From assembly GCF_003234565.1 (NCBI RefSeq), contig NZ_QKTU01000004.1, forward strand, positions 124,001 to 188,000: 64,000 nt of DNA, in the 5' to 3' direction. The notes beneath the pieces are model-generated. The model was not told where the DNA came from, did no database searches, and saw only the letters and a program-made list of their open reading frames with translations. Below are positions 16,476 to 26,046 of this stretch, piece after piece (position 1 is the first letter of the stretch; each line of letters begins with the position of its first letter). This stretch comes from Curtobacterium sp. MCBD17_013. GTDB lineage: Bacteria; Actinomycetota; Actinomycetes; Actinomycetales; Microbacteriaceae. Position numbers and translations under genes: made by a program.

Positions 16476-17348
16476 ATGGCGTTCAAGCCCGGTTTCGACC
16501 AGTCCCCCGCCTTCAACGACGCGGGCCGCAACGCATGGGGCAACGGTGCCCACGGCGCCGGCGCCCCCTACGGCCAGGCCCCGAACGGACAGCAGGCCCC
16601 CTACGGCCGGGCCGGCGGCCAGCCGCTCACGCCCGAGCAGCTCCAGTACATGTACGACCGCCCGGCGGCCGGCCCGGTCGAGACCGACCGCATGAGCTAC
16701 GAGGACACGATCGTCAAGACGCTCGTGGCCTTCGGTGTGCTCGTCGTCGGCGCGGTCATCGGGTGGATGGTCCCGGCGCTCATGATCGTCGGCGTCATCG
16801 GGGGCTTCGTGCTCGCGCTCGTCAACACGTTCAAGCGCAGGCCCTCACCCGCCCTCGTCCTCACCTACGCGGGGCTCGAAGGCCTCTTCGTCGGCGGGAT
16901 CTCGCAGGTCTTCAACACCCAGTGGGACGGCATCGTCGCCCAGGCGGTGTTCGGCACGCTCGGCGTCTTCGCCGTGACGCTCCTGCTCTTCACGTCCGGC
17001 AAGGTCCGTGCGACCCCGAAGGCCACGCGGTTCTTCCTCGTCGCGATGCTCGGGTACCTCGCGTTCTCGCTCGTGAACCTCGTCCTCATGTGGACGGGTG
17101 TCACGCACAGCGCGTTCGGTCTGCTGAACGTGACGCTGTTCGGCATCCCGCTCGGTGTGCTCATCGGCATCCTCGTGGTGCTCATGGCCGCGTACTCGCT
17201 CGTGCTCGACTTCGACCAGATCAAGACCGGCGTCGAGCGTGGCGCCCCGCGCATCTACGGCTGGACCGCCGCGTTCGGACTCATCGTCACGCTGGTCTGG
17301 CTGTACCTCGAGATCCTGCGCATCCTCGCCATCCTGCGGAACAACTAG
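16476..17348 (+). CDS. Bax inhibitor-1/YccA family membrane protein
   Basis: 290 aa. The first 75 residues are soluble and Gly/Gln/Pro/Ala-rich with near-repeats (APYGQAPNGQQ, APYGRAGGQP). Then seven hydrophobic segments from about residue 80, with LVYAG-type family features: LTYAGLEGLFVGGISQVF in the middle and SLVLDFDQIKTGVERGAP near the C-terminus (the acidic pH-sensing/pore pair in the family). Actinobacterial members with this N-terminal tail are common; the tail's role is unknown. Function is probably ion (Ca2+ or H+) leak or membrane-protein quality control, inferred from the family. A good terminator follows. Confidence 0.9.
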   Translation: MAFKPGFDQSPAFNDAGRNAWGNGAHGAGAPYGQAPNGQQAPYGRAGGQPLTPEQLQYMYDRPAAGPVETDRMSYEDTIVKTLVAFGVLVVGAVIGWMVPALMIVGVIGGFVLALVNTFKRRPSPALVLTYAGLEGLFVGGISQVFNTQWDGIVAQAVFGTLGVFAVTLLLFTSGKVRATPKATRFFLVAMLGYLAFSLVNLVLMWTGVTHSAFGLLNVTLFGIPLGVLIGILVVLMAAYSLVLDFDQIKTGVERGAPRIYGWTAAFGLIVTLVWLYLEILRILAILRNN

Positions 17349-17382
17349 GCCCTCCCGGACCTCGTCCCCGCACCCCGGACCG

Positions 17383-17419
17383 AGCCCCGCCGACGCGTCC
17401 CCGTCGGCGGGGCTCTTCC
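17383..17419 (+). terminator. Rho-independent-type terminator after the Bax-inhibitor-like gene
   Basis: AGCCCCGCCGAC (17383-17394), an 8-nt loop and the exact complement GTCGGCGGGGCT (17403-17414), then CTTCC. 12-bp stem; weak T-run. Confidence 0.75.
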
Positions 17420-17450
17420 GTGTCCGGGCGCCGTGGCGGAGCGGGAAGTG

Positions 17451-17535
17451 CGCGCACAGACGACAAGTGCGCATGCGAGCGCATGCGCGCGCACAGACGA
17501 CAAGTGCGCATGCGGACGCATGCGCACTTGTCGTC
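17451..17535. repeat. Palindromic repeat element: two 27-bp direct copies plus one inverted copy
   Basis: A 27-bp unit (core GACGACAAGTGCGCATGCG) occurs at 17451-17477 and 17488-17514 with a 37-bp period; an inverted copy of its last 19 bp occupies 17517-17535. The second and third units form a 19-bp perfect hairpin with a 2-nt centre, and each unit also contains the self-complementary CGCATGCG. It lies between a convergent gene pair (Bax-inhibitor-like and guaA). It resembles REP-type elements in position and structure; identity is not established. Confidence 0.75.
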
Positions 17536-17591
17536 AGCGTGAGCAGATCGGGGCCCGGGCCCGGGGCCCCTGGCCCCTGGCCCGGAGGGCC

Positions 17592-19168
<1,577 letters not shown>

Positions 19169-19172
<4 letters not shown>

Positions 19173-19621
19173 CGAGCGGCCTCCTTCTGGCGCGCCTGCT
19201 GGTGCTGCGCGACGAGTTCATGGTGGGTCGCCAGCGCGATGCCCGCCATGCGGTGCTCCACGAAGAACGACAGGAACGGGACGACACCGCCGAGGGCGAT
19301 GAGCAGGAAGCGCAGCGGCTTCCAGCGCATGATGCTCCACAGGCGGAAGTCGGCGAAGAGGTAGAGCACGTACAGCCAGCCGTGCGCGATGAGGATCCCG
19401 ATCGACAGGTCGAACGTGCCGGGGGCCTTGCCCGAGGTGCCCTCGGGCACGAAGAAGCCGTTGCCGCCCAGCTGCATCTCGGTGTGCATCGGCGTGTACT
19501 TGAGGACCATCTCGAGCACGAGCAGCAGGAGCATGACACCCGTGATGTACGCGGAGACCCGGTACAGGCGGACCGCCCCCGGGATCTTGCGGATGTCACG
19601 CGTGCGGACGGTCAGGGCCAT
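19169..19621 (-). CDS. DUF3817 family membrane protein
   Basis: 150 aa with four hydrophobic segments (about 20-42, 72-92, 98-112, 105-125) and short charged ends. [25 protein letters not shown] and the central [16 protein letters not shown] are typical of DUF3817 proteins, small actinobacterial membrane proteins of unknown role that are often encoded with guaA or SURF1. Starts at an ATG 6 nt after a TAGGAT box, so probably leaderless. Overlaps guaA by 4 nt. Confidence 0.88.
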
Positions 19622-19627
19622 GGACCG

Positions 19628-19633
19628 ATCCTA
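19628..19633 (-). promoter_or_regulatory. -10 box TAGGAT, leaderless promoter of the DUF3817-guaA operon
   Basis: Minus-strand TAGGAT ends exactly 6 nt before the ATG at 19621. It lies inside the 9-nt gap and the last bases of the upstream SURF1 gene. Confidence 0.6.
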
Positions 19634-20479
19634 CCGGTGGCCCGCGTGGGCCCCGGCGAGCAGCTGGGAGTCCTGAGCACCCGCAGAGCCGACCGGGAGG
19701 TCCGGGTCGGGATCGCGGTCGTCGTCCGGCCCGTCGTCGTCACCGGCCGCCTCGTCCTGCTCACGCTCCCAGGCGTCCTTGACGAACCGGTACCAGAGGA
19801 ACACCGCGAAGCCCGCGAAGACGACCCACTCGACCGCGTAGAAGAGGTTGAGCCAGTTGAACTGGACGTTCCGGGTGGGCGCCCGGTCGGCGATCGTGCC
19901 GAGGTGCGCCTGGGCCGCCGTCGGATGGGTGGCGACCACGTACCCGCCGTAGATCTCGCCGTCGAAGTCGTGCCACTCGTTGACGAGCGACGCCGCGGCC
20001 ACCGCGCTGTGCTCGCCCTTCTGGAACGCGTCCTGGTCGGGTGACTCCGACGGGTAGTAGCGGCCCTCGACCGTGACGGTACGACCCGTGGCGGCCCGGG
20101 CACCACCCGCGAGGGCCGCCCGCCGCGCGTCCGCGTACCCGATGACGACCGGGAGGCTGGCGCCCGAGCTGCTGTCGACGAAGTGCCCGACCGTCTGGAA
20201 GCGGCCACCGCCGCTGCGCCCGGTGAGCACCACCGTGTCGCCCGCGACGAAGTGCCCTCGCACGGAGACCCGCTGACCGGCGAGGTCCTCCGGCATGGAG
20301 CGCTGCGGCTTCGTGACGCGGTCGAGCACCTGCTGGTTCTCGGTCGAGGCGGGACCGACCTTCGCCGTCGCGATCGCCCGTTCGAGCTGCCACCGCCCGA
20401 GGAACGCGAACAGCGCCGCGAGGGCGAGCGCCAGGACCAGGAGACCGATCCACCGCGGTCGACGCGCCACAGCCCACAT
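19631..20479 (-). CDS. SURF1 family cytochrome oxidase biogenesis protein
   Basis: 282 aa with two membrane segments, one near the N-terminus (about 12-28, WIGLLVLALALAALFAFLG, followed by RWQLERA, the family signature) and one near residue 215-235 (VEWVVFAGFAVFLWYRFV). The extracellular loop has the SURF1 pattern VSVRGHF, GYADARRA and YYPSESPDQ. Helps assemble haem a into cytochrome c oxidase. The C-terminus is long and acidic (GDDDGPDDDRDPDPD). Begins 3 nt after the antiporter's stop codon, so it is likely the last gene of the KhtTU-like operon. Confidence 0.9.
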   Translation of the reverse strand: MWAVARRPRWIGLLVLALALAALFAFLGRWQLERAIATAKVGPASTENQQVLDRVTKPQRSMPEDLAGQRVSVRGHFVAGDTVVLTGRSGGGRFQTVGHFVDSSSGASLPVVIGYADARRAALAGGARAATGRTVTVEGRYYPSESPDQDAFQKGEHSAVAAASLVNEWHDFDGEIYGGYVVATHPTAAQAHLGTIADRAPTRNVQFNWLNLFYAVEWVVFAGFAVFLWYRFVKDAWEREQDEAAGDDDGPDDDRDPDPDLPVGSAGAQDSQLLAGAHAGHR

Positions 20480-20482
20480 GTG

Positions 20483-21898
20483 TCAGTACTCCGGATCCCG
20501 CTGTCGTTCGGCGCGGACGTCGGACTGCTGCCCGGCCTGCTCCGCGTGGAGGTCGATCGGCGACGCCGGTACGGGTTCGCGGTCCTCCACGAGCACCGGT
20601 GCCTCCTCCGGTGCACCATTCTCGCGCGTCTCGCTGCCCGCTGCCTCCACGAGGGCGATCTCCTCGGCGAACATGCGATCACGCTCAGCTCGCCGCGCTT
20701 GCTCCGCGGCCGTCCGAGCACGCGCACGCCGCCGCTCCGGGCGGAGCACGAGGAGGCCGATCCGGTCGGCGTTCACGGCCAGGAGCGGACCGAGGATCGC
20801 CATCACGAGGACGTACAGCCCCGCGAACGCCGTGATCCGCGCCTCGAGGCCCGCGGCCGCCGACAGCGTCGCGAGGATGAGCGCGAACTCGCCGCGGTTG
20901 ACGAGGATCACGGCGGTGTTGATGCCCGCCTGGGCGCCGAACCCGTTCATCCGGGCCACGACCTGGCCGGCGATCGCGTTGAGGACGACGGTCATGAGCA
21001 CGGCGCCGAGCACCGGCCACACGACGACGCCGAACGTCGAGACGTCGAGGCCCAGCCCGAAGTTGACGAAGAAGAACGCGCCGAAGACGTCCCGCATCGG
21101 GAGCGCGAGCTGTTCGATGCGGTCGCGGTACCGCGTGGCACCGCAGAGCAGGCCGATGACGAACGCGCCGATGGCGTCCGTCACGCCGAGCAGGTCACCG
21201 AGCCCCCCGAACAGCACCGCGAGCCCGAAGAACAGCACCGTGAACAGCTCGTCGTCACGGGTGTTGAAGGCGCGCGAGACGAACCTGCCGCCCCAGCGCG
21301 CGAGCGAGAACATGACGATGAGGAACCCGAACGACAGCGCCAGCTTGCCGACGACCGCCCAGATGTTCGTGTCGCCGCTGAGCACGACGGACACGATCGC
21401 CAGGTAGATGGCGATGAAGACGTCCTCGATGACCGTGACGCCGAGGATCATCGGCGTCTCGTCGTTCGCGAGGCGCCGGAGCTCGATGAGGAGCTTCGTG
21501 ACGATCGCGCTCGAACTCGTCGCCGTCATCCCCGCGACGACGAGGGCCTCGCGCGTGCCCCAGCCGAGCGAGAAGCCGAACGCGAACCCGACGCCCATGT
21601 TGATCGCGACGTAGGTGCCGCCGGACACGAGCAACTTGCCCGCGTTGCCGTAGAACTCCTCTTGGTCGAACTCGAGCCCGAGGTTGAACAGCAGCAGCAC
21701 GAGCCCGAACGTCGCGATGAGCTCGATCGTGTGCGACTCGATGCTCAGCCCGATCCACGTGGAGTGCGGACTCGCGATGAGTCCGACCACCATGTAGATC
21801 GGGATGGCCGGCAGGCCGATGAGCTTGCCGAGACGTCCGAGGACGTAGGCGATGAGGAACAGGCCGCCGATGGTCAGCAGCTCACCACCCAGGTGCAT
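20483..21898 (-). CDS. Cation:proton antiporter, CPA2 (KefB/KhtU-like)
   Basis: 471 aa with about 12-13 hydrophobic segments up to residue 385, then an Arg/Glu-rich cytoplasmic tail of about 85 residues. Family features: GRLGKLIGLPAIPIYMVVGLI at the start, LLLFNLGLEFDQEEF (about 72-86), AGMTATSSSAIVTKLL (the unwound-helix region) and GAFVIGLLCG, GAFFFVNFGLGLD. No NAD-binding RCK domain is fused; instead the upstream gene supplies a separate TrkA-C protein, as in the Bacillus KhtTU (YhaTU) K+/H+ antiporter. Expected to export K+ (or Na+) for pH and ion homeostasis. Confidence 0.9.
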   Translation of the reverse strand: MHLGGELLTIGGLFLIAYVLGRLGKLIGLPAIPIYMVVGLIASPHSTWIGLSIESHTIELIATFGLVLLLFNLGLEFDQEEFYGNAGKLLVSGGTYVAINMGVGFAFGFSLGWGTREALVVAGMTATSSSAIVTKLLIELRRLANDETPMILGVTVIEDVFIAIYLAIVSVVLSGDTNIWAVVGKLALSFGFLIVMFSLARWGGRFVSRAFNTRDDELFTVLFFGLAVLFGGLGDLLGVTDAIGAFVIGLLCGATRYRDRIEQLALPMRDVFGAFFFVNFGLGLDVSTFGVVVWPVLGAVLMTVVLNAIAGQVVARMNGFGAQAGINTAVILVNRGEFALILATLSAAAGLEARITAFAGLYVLVMAILGPLLAVNADRIGLLVLRPERRRARARTAAEQARRAERDRMFAEEIALVEAAGSETRENGAPEEAPVLVEDREPVPASPIDLHAEQAGQQSDVRAERQRDPEY

Positions 21899-21902
21899 CG
21901 CC

Positions 21903-22433
21903 CTATCCTCCGGGCGGGGCCTCGACGGACGCCGCCGTCAGTACACCGCTGCGGTAGTAGGCGAAGGCGCGCGCGACCTTCTCCGGGGAACCCGCGACGA
22001 CGATGGTGTCGCCCGGGAACACGACGAAGTCGCCGGAGGGCGCCGGGTTCGCCGAGTCGCCACGGACGACCGCGACGACGGTGAGGCCGATGATGCCCGC
22101 GGCCGCCAGGTCGCCGAGCGGCTTGCCGGCGATGGCGTCCTCGTAGTCGACGCTGAACCAGTCGATCGACAGCCCGGGGATCTCGTCGAGCTTCGACAGG
22201 CCCTCCGTGATCCGGGTGCCGCCGAGCAGTTCGGCGAGCGTGTGGGCCTCGTCCTCACTGAGGCGGAGCGAGACCTTCTGCGCACGGTCGGCGCCGTCCG
22301 ACACGTCGGCGAAGGAGATGAGGTCGGAGTGCCCCGACCGGTGCGTGATGACCCCGCACTTGCCACCGTCGTCGGTGTAGAAGCTGTGCAGTACGCCGAC
22401 GCCGGGGAGCTTGACGCGATGAACGTCGACCAT
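21903..22433 (-). CDS. Regulatory TrkA-C (RCK_C) subunit of the cation antiporter, KhtT-like
   Basis: 176 aa. N-terminal 90 residues form the KhtT-type domain (MVDVHRVKLPGVGVLHSFYTDDGG), and residues 95-165 form an RCK_C ligand domain (GKPLGDLAAAGIIGLTVVAVVRGD, SGDFVVFPGDTIVVAGS). Such proteins gate the membrane antiporter in response to pH or cyclic di-AMP. Starts after AAAGGGAG; its stop is 4 nt from the antiporter start, so the two form one transcription unit. Confidence 0.88.
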   Translation of the reverse strand: MVDVHRVKLPGVGVLHSFYTDDGGKCGVITHRSGHSDLISFADVSDGADRAQKVSLRLSEDEAHTLAELLGGTRITEGLSKLDEIPGLSIDWFSVDYEDAIAGKPLGDLAAAGIIGLTVVAVVRGDSANPAPSGDFVVFPGDTIVVAGSPEKVARAFAYYRSGVLTAASVEAPPGG

Positions 22434-22457
22434 GGATGACTCCCTTTGTTGTCGCCC

Positions 22458-22463
22458 ATGTTA
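22458..22463 (-). promoter_or_regulatory. -10 box TAACAT for the antiporter operon
   Basis: Minus-strand TAACAT within an AT-rich patch, about 24 nt before the ATG at 22433, leaving room for the AAAGGGAG ribosome site. Confidence 0.5.
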
Positions 22464-22564
22464 ACCGCGCACGCGCTCGCGCGATTCCCGCCGCCGCGGA
22501 CCGGGAGGAGCGCGGCGCGCCCGCACCGTCCCTCCCGTCCGCCGTCCGGCCGGGTCCGCCGCGG

Positions 22565-24388
22565 TCAGCGCGGCTCGGTCGTCTTCTCGCCGATCACCTG
22601 CTCGTCCTCGGCGCGGCCGCCGTCCTGGCGACCCGGGCCGCCGACCTTGACGTCGTCCTCCTCGAAGCCGAACGCGATGTCGGGCGCCTCGAGCCGCACG
22701 CGGTCGGCGGAGGCGTCGTCCGGCTCGAGCTGGCTCGCCCGCTCCGCCGCGACGCGCTTGAGGTAGTTGCCCACTTCCTCCTCGGTGCGCTCGCGGTCCC
22801 AGCCCAGCACGCCCGCCATGAGCCGCGCGGCCACGGGTGCGGCCGACTCGCCGCGGTCCCACGCCTCGATCGAGATGCGCGTCCGCCGGGCGAGGACGTC
22901 CTCGAGGTGCAGGGCGCTCTCGTGGCTCGCCGCGTACACGACCTCGGCGCCGATGTAGTCGTCGGCCCCCGGCAGCGGCTCGGCGAGCGTCGGGTCCTCG
23001 CTGACGAGCCGGAGGACCTCGTCGGCGAGGGTGCCGTACCGGTTGAGCAGGTGCTCGAGCCGGACCTTGTGCAGCCCGTACGCCCGGGCCGTCCTGCCGC
23101 GCCGGTTCCACGCGGCCGGGTAGCCCTCGGCGCCGAGCAGCGGGATCTCGTCCGTGATCGACTCCGGGATCCGGCCGTCGAGCGCGGCGACGGCCTCGTC
23201 GATCGCGTCCTTCGCCATCACGCGGTAGGTCGTCCACTTGCCGCCCGCGACGACGACGAGCCCGGGCACGGTGTGCGCGACGATGTGCTCGCGGGACAGC
23301 TTCGACGTCTGGTCGGACTCGCCCGCGAGCAACGGGCGGAGTCCGGCGTAGACGCCCTCGACGTCCTCGCGCGTCAGCGGCACCGCGAGGACCTGGTTGA
23401 CGTGCTCGAGGATGTAGTCGATGTCCGCAGCGGTCGCGGCGGGGTGCGCCTTGTCGAGGTCCCAGTCGGTGTCCGTCGTGCCCACGAGCCAGTGCCGGCC
23501 CCACGGGATCACGAACAGCACGCTCTTCTCGGTGCGCAGGATCATGCCCATGGTCGACTGGAACCGGTCACGCGGGATCACGAGGTGCACGCCCTTCGAG
23601 GCGCGGACCTTGAACTGGCCCCGCTCCCCCACCATCGCCTGGGTGTCGTCCGTCCACACGCCCGTCGCGTTGACGACCTGCTTCGCGCGGATGTCGAACC
23701 GCTCACCGGTCTGGATGTCGTGCGCCTTCGCCCCCACGACGCGCTCGCCGACCTTGACGAAGCCCTCGATCCGCACCCGACTGGCGGCGTGGGCGCCGTA
23801 CGCCGCTGCGGTGCGGGCGAGGGACGCGACGTACCGCGCGTCGTCGACCTGGGCGTCGTAGTAGGTCATCCCGCCGACGAGGGCGTCCTTCGCGAGGCTC
23901 GGGATCGCACGCATCACCTGGCGCTTCGACAGGTGCCGGTGGTGCGGGACGCCCGGGGGTCGCCCGCCGCTCCAGCTGAACGCGTCGTACATCGCCATGC
24001 CGATCCCGATGTAGAACCGCTCCCAGACCCGGTGGTTGAGCGGATAGAGGAACTTCACGGGCTTGACGAGGTGTGGGGCGAGTCGCTGCAGGAGCAGGCC
24101 GCGCTCGATGAGGGCCTCGCGGACGAGCGCGAAGTTGAGCTGCTCCAGGTACCGGATCCCGCCGTGCACGAGCTTCGACGAGCGGCTGGAGGTCCCCGAT
24201 CCCCAGTCCCGGGCCTCGACGATGCCGACACTCAGCCCGCGCGTGACGGCGTCGAGCGCGCTCCCCGTGCCGACGATGCCGCCCCCGATGACGAGCACGT
24301 CGAGTTCGCGTGACTTCAGGGCCTGGATGGCCGCCGCACGTTCCTCCGGACCGATCTTGTTCGAGTTCGAGACCGTCGTCCTGGCCAT
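22565..24388 (-). CDS. glpD: Aerobic glycerol-3-phosphate dehydrogenase
   Basis: 607-aa FAD enzyme that oxidises glycerol 3-phosphate to dihydroxyacetone phosphate and passes electrons to the quinone pool at the inner membrane face. FAD-binding motif VLVIGGGIVGTGSALDAVTRGL (about 31-52) and EARDWGSGTSSRSSKLVHGGIRYL (about 60-82), HLVIPRDRF, PWGRHWLVGTTDTDWD and the ATP/FAD-tail YAGLRPLL; C-terminal DAO_C domain (about 400-540). The last 40 residues are acidic and variable. No glpF or glpK next to it. Works downstream of the GDPD at 15.2 kb in lipid glycerol recycling (inference). Confidence 0.96.
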   Translation of the reverse strand: MARTTVSNSNKIGPEERAAAIQALKSRELDVLVIGGGIVGTGSALDAVTRGLSVGIVEARDWGSGTSSRSSKLVHGGIRYLEQLNFALVREALIERGLLLQRLAPHLVKPVKFLYPLNHRVWERFYIGIGMAMYDAFSWSGGRPPGVPHHRHLSKRQVMRAIPSLAKDALVGGMTYYDAQVDDARYVASLARTAAAYGAHAASRVRIEGFVKVGERVVGAKAHDIQTGERFDIRAKQVVNATGVWTDDTQAMVGERGQFKVRASKGVHLVIPRDRFQSTMGMILRTEKSVLFVIPWGRHWLVGTTDTDWDLDKAHPAATAADIDYILEHVNQVLAVPLTREDVEGVYAGLRPLLAGESDQTSKLSREHIVAHTVPGLVVVAGGKWTTYRVMAKDAIDEAVAALDGRIPESITDEIPLLGAEGYPAAWNRRGRTARAYGLHKVRLEHLLNRYGTLADEVLRLVSEDPTLAEPLPGADDYIGAEVVYAASHESALHLEDVLARRTRISIEAWDRGESAAPVAARLMAGVLGWDRERTEEEVGNYLKRVAAERASQLEPDDASADRVRLEAPDIAFGFEEDDVKVGGPGRQDGGRAEDEQVIGEKTTEPR

Positions 24389-24470
24389 GTCCGCCTCCGT
24401 ACCGCGTGGTCGGCCACGCCGGCGACGCAGCCCGCGGCGCCGGGCTCCGGACGACCGCCGAGCGGGCGGG

Positions 24471-25589
24471 TCAGGCGTGGTACGGCGCCACGACCACTTC
24501 TACTCGCTGGAACTCCTTGACGTCGGAGTATCCGGTGGTGGCCATCGACCGGCGGAGTGCGCCGACCAGGTTCGCCCGGCCCTCGCTCGTCGGGGTCGGG
24601 CCGGCGAGGACGTCCTCGAGCGGCGCGATCGAGCCGACGTGCATCCGGCGTCCGCGCGGGAGCTCGGGGTGGTGCGCCTCGGCGCCCCAGTGGTAGCCGC
24701 CGCCCGGGGCGTCCGTGGCACGCGCGAGCGCCGTGCCGAGCATGACGGCGTCGGCACCGACCGCGATCGCCTTGACGATGTCGCCCGAGGTGTCGAGCCC
24801 ACCGTCGGCGATGACGTGCACGTAGCGGCCGCCGGACTCGTCGAGGTAGTCGCGCCGGGCACCGGCGACGTCCGCCACCGCGGTGGCCATGGGCGCGTGG
24901 ATGCCGAGCGCCGCGCGTGTCGTCGATGCCGCACCGCCGCCGAAGCCGACGAGGACCCCCGCGGCGCCCGTCCGCATGAGGTGCAACGCGGCCGTGTACG
25001 TCGACGCGCCGCCCACGATCACGGGCACGTCGAGCTCGTAGATGAACTCCTTGAGGTTCAGCGGCTCCTGGTTCTGGGACACGTGCTCCGCCGACACGGT
25101 GGTGCCCCGGATCACGAAGAGGTCGACACCGGCGTCGACGACGGTCTGGTACAGCTCCTGCGTGCGCTGCGGGCTCAGCGCGCCGGCGACCGGCACGCCC
25201 GCGGCGCGGATCTCGGCGAGGCGGGCGGTCACGAGCTCGGGCTTGATCGGCTCGGCGTAGATCTGCTGCATGCGGGCCGTGACGTCGCCGTCGGCGAGCT
25301 CGCGGATCTCGGCGAGGTACGGCTCCGGGTCCTCGTACCGGGTCCAGAGGCCCTCGAGGTCGAGGACACCGAGCATGCCGAGGCGGCCCATGTGCACCGC
25401 GGTCGCGGGCGAGACCACCGAGTCCATGGGAGCTGCGATGATCGGCGCGTCGAAGGTGAAGGCGTCGATCGACCACTGCACGGACACGTCGCGCGGGTCG
25501 CGCGTGCGCCGCGAGGGCACCACCGCGATGTCGTCGAAGGCGTACGCCCGTCGTCCGCGCTTGCCGGCCCCGATCTCGACTTCAGTCAC
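24471..25589 (-). CDS. guaB3: GuaB3 family IMP dehydrogenase-related protein
   Basis: 372-aa TIM-barrel protein of the IMPDH/GMP reductase superfamily without the CBS module of true IMPDH. Starts EIGAGKRGRRAYAFDDIAVVPSRRTRDP, the GuaB3 hallmark; IIAAPMDSVVSPATAVHMGRLG follows. The catalytic loop reads GFGGGAASTTRAALG (about 214-228): where IMPDH has a cysteine nucleophile (GPGSICTTR in the guaB of this window) there is serine. VIADGGLDTSGDIVKAIAVGADAVMLGTALA binds the nucleotide phosphate in the family. GTG start follows a -10 box by 6 nt, so probably leaderless. The physiological reaction of GuaB3 proteins is not settled. Confidence 0.9.
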   Translation of the reverse strand: MTEVEIGAGKRGRRAYAFDDIAVVPSRRTRDPRDVSVQWSIDAFTFDAPIIAAPMDSVVSPATAVHMGRLGMLGVLDLEGLWTRYEDPEPYLAEIRELADGDVTARMQQIYAEPIKPELVTARLAEIRAAGVPVAGALSPQRTQELYQTVVDAGVDLFVIRGTTVSAEHVSQNQEPLNLKEFIYELDVPVIVGGASTYTAALHLMRTGAAGVLVGFGGGAASTTRAALGIHAPMATAVADVAGARRDYLDESGGRYVHVIADGGLDTSGDIVKAIAVGADAVMLGTALARATDAPGGGYHWGAEAHHPELPRGRRMHVGSIAPLEDVLAGPTPTSEGRANLVGALRRSMATTGYSDVKEFQRVEVVVAPYHA

Positions 25590-25595
25590 CGGGTC

Positions 25596-25601
25596 AGACT
25601 A
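25596..25601 (-). promoter_or_regulatory. -10 box TAGTCT, leaderless promoter of guaB3
   Basis: Minus-strand TAGTCT ends exactly 6 nt before the GTG at 25589. The downstream GACCCGGT is shared with the pcrA promoter region. Confidence 0.55.
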
Positions 25602-25705
25602 GCGGGCCGGGCCGACCCGGGAACGGGCCGGCCGGACGGTGCGCACCGGTCCGCGAGCGACGCGTCGGGCACGGCCGGGAGGCACGGCAACGGCCGCCGC
25701 GCGCG

Positions 25706-25900
25706 TCACCGACGCGAGCGGCGGAGCAGCCGGAGCGTCAGCCCGAGTCCGACGGCGAGGACGAGGAGCACGACGACGAGCACCGCGAACACCTTGAGCA
25801 CGAGGGCCGCGCCGACGAAGAGCAGGGCGAACACGACCCACACCACGCCGTCGAGGACGGGGCGGTGTTCGGGAGCGGGGCGGCGGCCGGACGTGGGCAC
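25706..25900 (-). CDS. Small hydrophobic membrane protein (64 aa)
   Basis: A GTG at 25900 opens a 64-codon frame: a short basic N-terminus (PTSGRRPAPEHRP), then about 40 almost uninterrupted hydrophobic residues (VVWVVFALLFVGAALVLKV, then FAVLVVVLLVLAVGLGL) with one lysine between two likely membrane helices, and the terminal anchor RLLRRSRR. The positive-inside pattern and sharp hydrophobicity are hard to get by chance antisense to nothing. Function unknown; it stands alone between guaB3 and livF. Confidence 0.6.
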   Translation of the reverse strand: MPTSGRRPAPEHRPVLDGVVWVVFALLFVGAALVLKVFAVLVVVLLVLAVGLGLTLRLLRRSRR

Positions 25901-26046
25901 GGACCCGACGCTAGCAGCGGGGCGGGCGCGGCCCGGACCTCCCGGGCGTGGTGCGGGGGGCGGGAGGACCGCACGGCGCTCGCGCGACCTCGTCCGGCCC
26001 TCCCGGCGGATGCCGCCCCCACGGCGGCACCCGCGGTCGGCGCGGC

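Noticed and set aside
17451..17535. Possible CRISPR array (27-bp repeats with short spacers)
   Set aside because: Only two direct copies, a 10-bp gap instead of 30-40-bp spacers, and the third copy is inverted. No cas genes are in the window.
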